NCBI GenBank assembly: GCA_046726015.1
Contig: JBKOZS010000011.1
Coordinates: 1-18,481, forward strand
Direction: 5' to 3'
Source: QHWT01 sp046726015
GTDB taxonomy: Bacteria > Acidobacteriota > Vicinamibacteria > Vicinamibacterales > 2-12-FULL-66-21
DNA length: 18,481 bases
Part shown: one piece after another, positions 14,041 through 18,481 of the stretch
Position numbering within the stretch: the stretch's first letter is position 1
Layout of the letters: the number at the start of each line of letters is the position of its first letter
The notes under the pieces: model-generated
The model's database searches: none
What the model was told of the DNA's origin: nothing
What the model saw: only the letters and a program-made list of their open reading frames with translations
Made by a program: the position numbers and the translations under genes

Positions 14041-14619
14041 ATGCTTCCCCGCGCCATCCGCTTCTCCCTTTCGTTAATGGCGTTGTCAGTCGCGATACTC
14101 TTCATCGAGACACCGGCGTTCGCAGGTCCGATCACTGCCGGTGTGTGGTACGAGTTTGCTTTCACCGACCCGGGCGTTTCTCCCACCGGCTGCTTCCCTG
14201 CCGATCCCGCGGGCGGCTTCTGCATACCGAGCTCCGGCACACCCACGGCGTTCGCCGACGCGCCGCCATGGACGTTCGTGGCATCCCTGCCAACGCAGCT
14301 GAGGGTCACGGATGCGTTCGAGTCCTCTGATCGGTTCGAGGTCCTGGACTTTGGCATGCCTATCGGCATGACATCGCCGCTGGTCGGCGGCGTGCTGATC
14401 GATTGCGGCGACGATCCCGTGATCTGCCTGGGCACTCCCGGCATGAGCACCGGCGTCTTCGCGCTCGCTGCAGGGCCTCATTCCTTCACTATCGTTCCCT
14501 TGGAGAGCGGCACGGGCGGTGCTGCGTACTTTCAGGTCGACGTGCCGGAGCCAACCAGCGTGTTGCTGCTGGCGACTGGCCTCGCGGCGGCGCTCCGTCG
14601 CAGGCGCCCAATTCGCTGA
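14041..14619 (+). CDS. PEP-CTERM exported protein 3
   Basis: The product has 192 residues. AAAGGGA lies about 9 bases before the ATG. MLPRAIRFSLSLMALSVAIL, then a stretch ending ETPAFAG, is a Sec signal peptide. The mature part has four cysteines (two in TGCFPADPAGGFC, two in LIDCGDDPVIC) that could form disulfides, and a beta-rich composition. Residues 168-192 are the PEP-CTERM signal: VPEPTSVLLLATGLAAAL, then RRRRPIR. No enzymatic motif is visible. The stop is 18 nt before the start of the propeller-cytochrome gene, so the two are probably co-transcribed and may work together at the cell surface. Confidence 0.85.
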   Translation: MLPRAIRFSLSLMALSVAILFIETPAFAGPITAGVWYEFAFTDPGVSPTGCFPADPAGGFCIPSSGTPTAFADAPPWTFVASLPTQLRVTDAFESSDRFEVLDFGMPIGMTSPLVGGVLIDCGDDPVICLGTPGMSTGVFALAAGPHSFTIVPLESGTGGAAYFQVDVPEPTSVLLLATGLAAALRRRRPIR

Positions 14620-14637
14620 CACGACAAGGAGCTTCAC

Positions 14638-16887
14638 ATGAAACGCTGGTTGATGATGCTGGCTGGCGTGAGCCTGCTGACAGCGACGTTCCTGACCAGA
14701 CAAATCCCCCTGAGCGCGCAGGCAGCGACGCGTTTCTCAGGACCGACTTCATCTCAGCCGCTGGCGCTGTCGGCGAACGGTGACTTCCTGGTCGTCGCGA
14801 ACCCCGACAACAGCAGCGTCAGCTTCTTCGATCTCCGTGCGGACAGGAACCGGCGAGTGGCCGTCGTTCCTGTTCAGGCCGAACCGAACGGCGTGGTGTT
14901 ATCACCCACCGGCAAAAAAGCCTATGTGGCGAACACGGTGAGCGGCACGGTGTCGGTGATCAATGCCAACATCGCCAACGGGCTGGTCGGCCCGGCGAGC
15001 AAGCACATTCCGGTCGGGACCGAACCATATTCTCTTGTGCTCACACCCAACGGCACGCGACTCTACGTAGCCAACGCGCGCTCGAACAACGTCTCGGTGA
15101 TCAATACCGCGACGGACACGGTCGTCGCGACGATCAACACCGGCAATTTCCTCCAGCCTCGCGGGTTGGCGATCACGAACGACGGCGACGCCGATGACAC
15201 TGACGAGAAGCTCTACGTGACATCCTTCATCTCGGTGCTCACTCCGGGCAAGATCGACGGCGCGGACGATGCGAAGAAGGGGAAGGTAACGGTGGTCTCG
15301 ACCGCCACGAACACCGTGCTCGGCAACGTGTTCATCGAGCCGCTGGCCAACACCGGATTCACAGCGACCGGCGATGCGCTGGCGCATATTCCGCCCAACA
15401 CTGGTACGTTTCAGACCGGCGCCTACGCGAATCAGCTGAACAACATCGCCATTCACAAGTCATTCGCGTACCTGCCAAACACCGGTGCGTCTCCTAACGG
15501 TCCCGTGCGGTTCGACGTGAACACACACAGTCTGCTGGCGGTCATCAATACCTCGAACAACACCGACGCGCTGAAAACCATCAACATGCACTTTGCCGTG
15601 AAGTCGCAGACCAATCCGGCGAAGCTATTCATCACGCAGCCGTGGGCAATCGCGTTCAGCCACAGCGAAGACGAAGGCTACGTCGTCAGCGCGGCCAGCA
15701 ACATTCTGGTGAAGATCGCGGTGGACGCGACGGGCACCCCGCAGGTCTTGAGCGACCCGCTGGATCCGACACGCGTGCTGCAGGTGAAGGTCGGGAAGAA
15801 TCCGCGTGGCATCGTCGTCAATGCCAGCGACACGCGGGCTTACGTGATGAACCAGGTCTCACGCGACGTCAGCGTCGTGGATCTCACCGGCGTGAGGGAA
15901 ACCGTGATGGCGACGTTGCGGTCGGCGAGTCTGCCGACGCCCGGCACGCTTGCCGACAAGATCCACGTCGGTCGAGAGCTCTATAACACTTCGGTGGGGG
16001 TGTTCGATCCCGCGGTCGCGGGCGGTCCCGCAATCACCGGGCGGATGTCGGCCAAGGGCTGGGGCGCGTGCGCCGCATGTCATCCGTTTGGTCATGGTGA
16101 CCAGGTCGTCTGGATTTTCCCGGCCGGCCCGCGTCGAACGATTCTCCAGCATGCCGACTTCGATCGGTCCGACCCGAATCGAGTGAAGATGCGCGTCCTC
16201 AACTGGTCCGCCAATCGCGACGAGCAAGAGGATTTCGAGAACAACATTCGAGGCGTGTCGGGCGGCGCGGGGCTGATCGTCCAGGCCGATGGCGTCACGC
16301 CCGTCCCCGCCAACGAGGTGAATGACTTCGTGCCGCTCGCCAACGGCGGGCGCAAGCAGCTCAAGGTGCGCGGGGTGAACGCCTGGGATGCGCTGAAGGC
16401 GTTCGTCCAGTTCGGCATCCGTGCGCCGATTTCTCCGGTACCGGATAACGATTCTGACGTCATTGCCGGCCGGGTCCTTTTTGCGGCCGCCAACTGTCAG
16501 CAGTGCCACGGTGGCCCGCATTGGACCCGCGCGTTGGTGTTTTACCAGCCGCCTCCCGATCCGTCCCTGATCGTCAACGGACAGGTCATCAGCCTCCTGA
16601 GGCCGGTCGGAACATTCGATCCCAATGTGTTCAACGAGATTCGGCAGAATGCGGCGCCGCCCCTTGGGGCCGCCGGCTTCGCCTCATCATCGCTGCTGTC
16701 CGTGTTCGCATCGGAAGACACGCTGCTCCATAACGGCGCGGCGCTGTCGTTCGATCAGGTGCTGACCAACGTGACGCATCGCAGCGCCGGCACAGGTGGC
16801 GTGGATACGCTGACAAGCGCTGCAGATCGAGCGAAGATCGCCAAATTCCTGCGATCCATCGACGCGGGGTCGACCGCGTTTCCGTAG
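14638..16887 (+). CDS. YVTN beta-propeller fused to a two-haem cytochrome c domain
   Basis: The product has 749 residues. AAGGAG stands 7 bases before the ATG. It starts with a signal peptide (MKRWLMMLAGVSLLTATFLT). Residues about 40-430 are YVTN-type propeller blades, for example KKAYVANTVSGTVSVINA, TRLYVANARSNNVSVINT and TRAYVMNQVSRDVSVVDL. Residues about 450-749 are a cytochrome c peroxidase/MauG-like part with haem sites CAACH (478-482) and CQQCH (620-624). YVTN-cytochrome fusions are exported redox proteins; the propeller usually binds a partner or substrate and the haems pass electrons. The substrate is unknown. It follows PEP-CTERM protein 3 in an apparent operon. Confidence 0.88.
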   Translation: MKRWLMMLAGVSLLTATFLTRQIPLSAQAATRFSGPTSSQPLALSANGDFLVVANPDNSSVSFFDLRADRNRRVAVVPVQAEPNGVVLSPTGKKAYVANTVSGTVSVINANIANGLVGPASKHIPVGTEPYSLVLTPNGTRLYVANARSNNVSVINTATDTVVATINTGNFLQPRGLAITNDGDADDTDEKLYVTSFISVLTPGKIDGADDAKKGKVTVVSTATNTVLGNVFIEPLANTGFTATGDALAHIPPNTGTFQTGAYANQLNNIAIHKSFAYLPNTGASPNGPVRFDVNTHSLLAVINTSNNTDALKTINMHFAVKSQTNPAKLFITQPWAIAFSHSEDEGYVVSAASNILVKIAVDATGTPQVLSDPLDPTRVLQVKVGKNPRGIVVNASDTRAYVMNQVSRDVSVVDLTGVRETVMATLRSASLPTPGTLADKIHVGRELYNTSVGVFDPAVAGGPAITGRMSAKGWGACAACHPFGHGDQVVWIFPAGPRRTILQHADFDRSDPNRVKMRVLNWSANRDEQEDFENNIRGVSGGAGLIVQADGVTPVPANEVNDFVPLANGGRKQLKVRGVNAWDALKAFVQFGIRAPISPVPDNDSDVIAGRVLFAAANCQQCHGGPHWTRALVFYQPPPDPSLIVNGQVISLLRPVGTFDPNVFNEIRQNAAPPLGAAGFASSSLLSVFASEDTLLHNGAALSFDQVLTNVTHRSAGTGGVDTLTSAADRAKIAKFLRSIDAGSTAFP

Positions 16888-16928
16888 ACAGGAGGCTGCA
16901 GTGGTGCGCCGCGTTGCCACGCGTGCCC

Positions 16929-18481
16929 CTACTCGGATCTGAGCGCCTCTATCGGATCGACGCGAGCGGCCCGGCGGGTGGGAATGATCGCCGCCGCCAG
17001 CGCGGCGGCCAGAAGCACGAGGACAGGAAGCGACACGCTGGCGACGTCGTATGGCGTCACTTCGTACAGGAGCGTCCGCACGAAGCTGGCAAGGAGTATT
17101 CCTCCGCCCAGGCCGATCAGTAGCCCAACGCCCGTCACAACGAACACGTCAGTCAGTACGGATCGTAGAACGGTGAACAAACGCGCGCCAAGCGCGACCC
17201 GAATGCCAATCTCACGCGTACGCTGCACGACCGCATAGCTCATCACCCCATACAGGCCGATGACCGCGAGCGCCAGGCTGACGAGTCCGAAGAAGCTGCC
17301 CAGCAGCGCCAACAGCCGCTCTCTCAACATGGTGTTATCGACGAGCCGTTTCTGATCGTGGACGTCGCCGAGTTCGAACGCGGGATGCGCGCGCGCCAAC
17401 TCGACGTGGAGCTGTGGCAGGAGCTGCTCGATCGGAAGAGCCGATCGGATCTGCAACGTCAGTCCTCCGAATGGCCCCATCCCGTCGAGCGGCACGTATA
17501 CCGTCGGCGGTGCAGGCTCGCGCAGCTCGCGGTACTTAGCGTTGCCGACAACCCCCACGATGTGTTGCGCCTGCAGCCGGTCGCGCTCCTCCGTGCGACC
17601 GAAATCCCGCCCCACCGGCCGCTGGCCGGGAAAGAATCGCCGCGCGAAGATCTCATTGACGAGGACAGCGGTCGGCGGATCTACCTCCAGGTCCTGCGCT
17701 GAGAGATCGCGCCCCTCGAGAAGCGGAATGCCCATCGCCGCCATGAAGCCGGGCGAGACCGGCAGGTAATAGACCTCGGTTCTGTCGATCGGCCGGCCGC
17801 TGATACGGATCCCCGACGACCAGCCTGAGCCCTCGAAGAGTGCCCACGCCGAGGCCGATACGGCATCCACGCCGCGAATCTGTTTCACCGCGTCGAGGAT
17901 CCGGCCGACCAGCGCGCTGCTTCGGCCGTTCGAGGTGCTGGAGATCGCCACGAAGCGCGACCAGCGACAGGCCGGAGGCGCGGAAGCCGGTGTCGATTTG
18001 ACTCAGCCGCACGAACGACAGCGTCAGGAGGCCCGCCAGAAACAGCACCGTGAGACTGAACGCCACCTGCGCAGCCAGGAGCGGTCGCAGCAATTGCGCG
18101 CAGTCGCTCACTCTTGCCCCCATGGCTTTGAGCGCGACGAGCGGGGACACGCCGGACGCCCGCAGCGCCGGCGTCAGGCCGAACAGCATTGTCGTGACCA
18201 CGGCAATCGCTGCGACAAACCCGAGCAGGCGCCAGTCGGGCCGCAGATCGAGGTAGGCGGGGGAAGCCGATGTGCCGAGCATGTCAACGATGAGCGGTGC
18301 AACCGCGAGCGCGAAGACCACGGCAACGCGCACGCGGCCAAGGCAAGCATCGCGCTTTCGATCAGCAACTGCTGAACGAGCCGGCTGCGGCCGGCGCCGA
18401 TCGACAGCCTCAACGCCATCTCCCGTTCCCGCGCGGCGGCTCGCGCCGTCAAGAGGTTCGCGACGTTCGAGCATGCGATGA
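16929..18481 (-). pseudogene. ADOP-type ABC transporter permease (MacB/FtsX), frame-broken, cut by right edge
   Basis: The minus strand starts at the edge with IACSNVANLLTARAAARERE and MALRLSIGAGRSRLVQQLL, then changes frame near 18325 to VAVVFALAVAPLIVDMLGTS and RLLGFVAAIAVVTTMLFGLT, and returns to the first frame near 17950 (AISSTSNGRSSALVGRIL), ending in LPVLVLLAAALAAAIIPTRR AARVDPIEALRSE. Rejoined, it is the second half of an acidobacterial duplicated orphan permease: FtsX domain, MacB-like periplasmic domain (YYLPVSPGFMAAMGIPLLEG, VLVNEIFARRFFPG) and terminal FtsX domain (YGVMSYAVVQRTREIGIRVA). The N-terminal half lies outside the window. The two shifts cancel each other. The type is certain; whether it is truly broken or mis-assembled is not. 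Confidence 0.82.

Noticed and set aside
1..18481. CRISPR array, insertion sequence or toxin-antitoxin pair
   Set aside because: No regular direct repeats with spacers, no transposase-like protein and no small paired toxin-antitoxin genes were seen.

Overview
The window looks like accessory chromosome from a GC-rich Acidobacteriota-type bacterium, probably Vicinamibacteria-like. That placement is an inference from gene content: an ADOP-type MacB/FtsX permease, three PEP-CTERM exported proteins, two multihaem-type cytochrome c proteins (one fused to a YVTN propeller) and a Tat-exported SelA-like PLP enzyme. No rRNA gene or intact tRNA gene was seen.

Left part (1-3550). A Crp/Fnr-type regulator runs off the left edge on the minus strand. 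A gene-free stretch follows with a perfect 26-bp palindrome, then a small lipoprotein gene, a broken acidobacterial-type secreted protein gene with three frame changes, and on the minus strand a SufR-like winged-helix regulator followed by a multi-pass membrane protein. The regulator's upstream region is rich in inverted and direct repeats.

Middle (3808-10849). A dihaem cytochrome c gene converges with an amidohydrolase gene. The 158 bp between them hold a 10-bp inverted repeat and a tRNA-Leu 3'-end-like hairpin. Divergent from the amidohydrolase is a tight plus-strand cluster: SelA-like PLP enzyme (Tat signal), a three-domain RidA protein (Sec signal, 4-nt overlap), and two cupins. A small coiled-coil protein follows. 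I read this as an exported PLP-enzyme/RidA catabolic module in which RidA domains deal with enamine/imine products of the PLP enzyme. It is the most interesting functional unit here.

Right part (10945-18481). Three PEP-CTERM proteins, a TIM-barrel sugar isomerase-like protein and a large YVTN-propeller/cytochrome c protein that follows a PEP-CTERM gene by 18 nt. A well-formed promoter (TTGACA-17-TCTAAT) embedded in a 20-bp tandem repeat lies between the first PEP-CTERM gene and the divergent isomerase gene. The window ends in an ADOP permease gene on the minus strand, split by two compensating frame changes and cut by the right edge.

At least five apparent single-base frame changes occur in two genes, with a possible sixth at the start of the membrane protein. 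They could be real decay or residual assembly errors, and this affects how the broken genes should be read.
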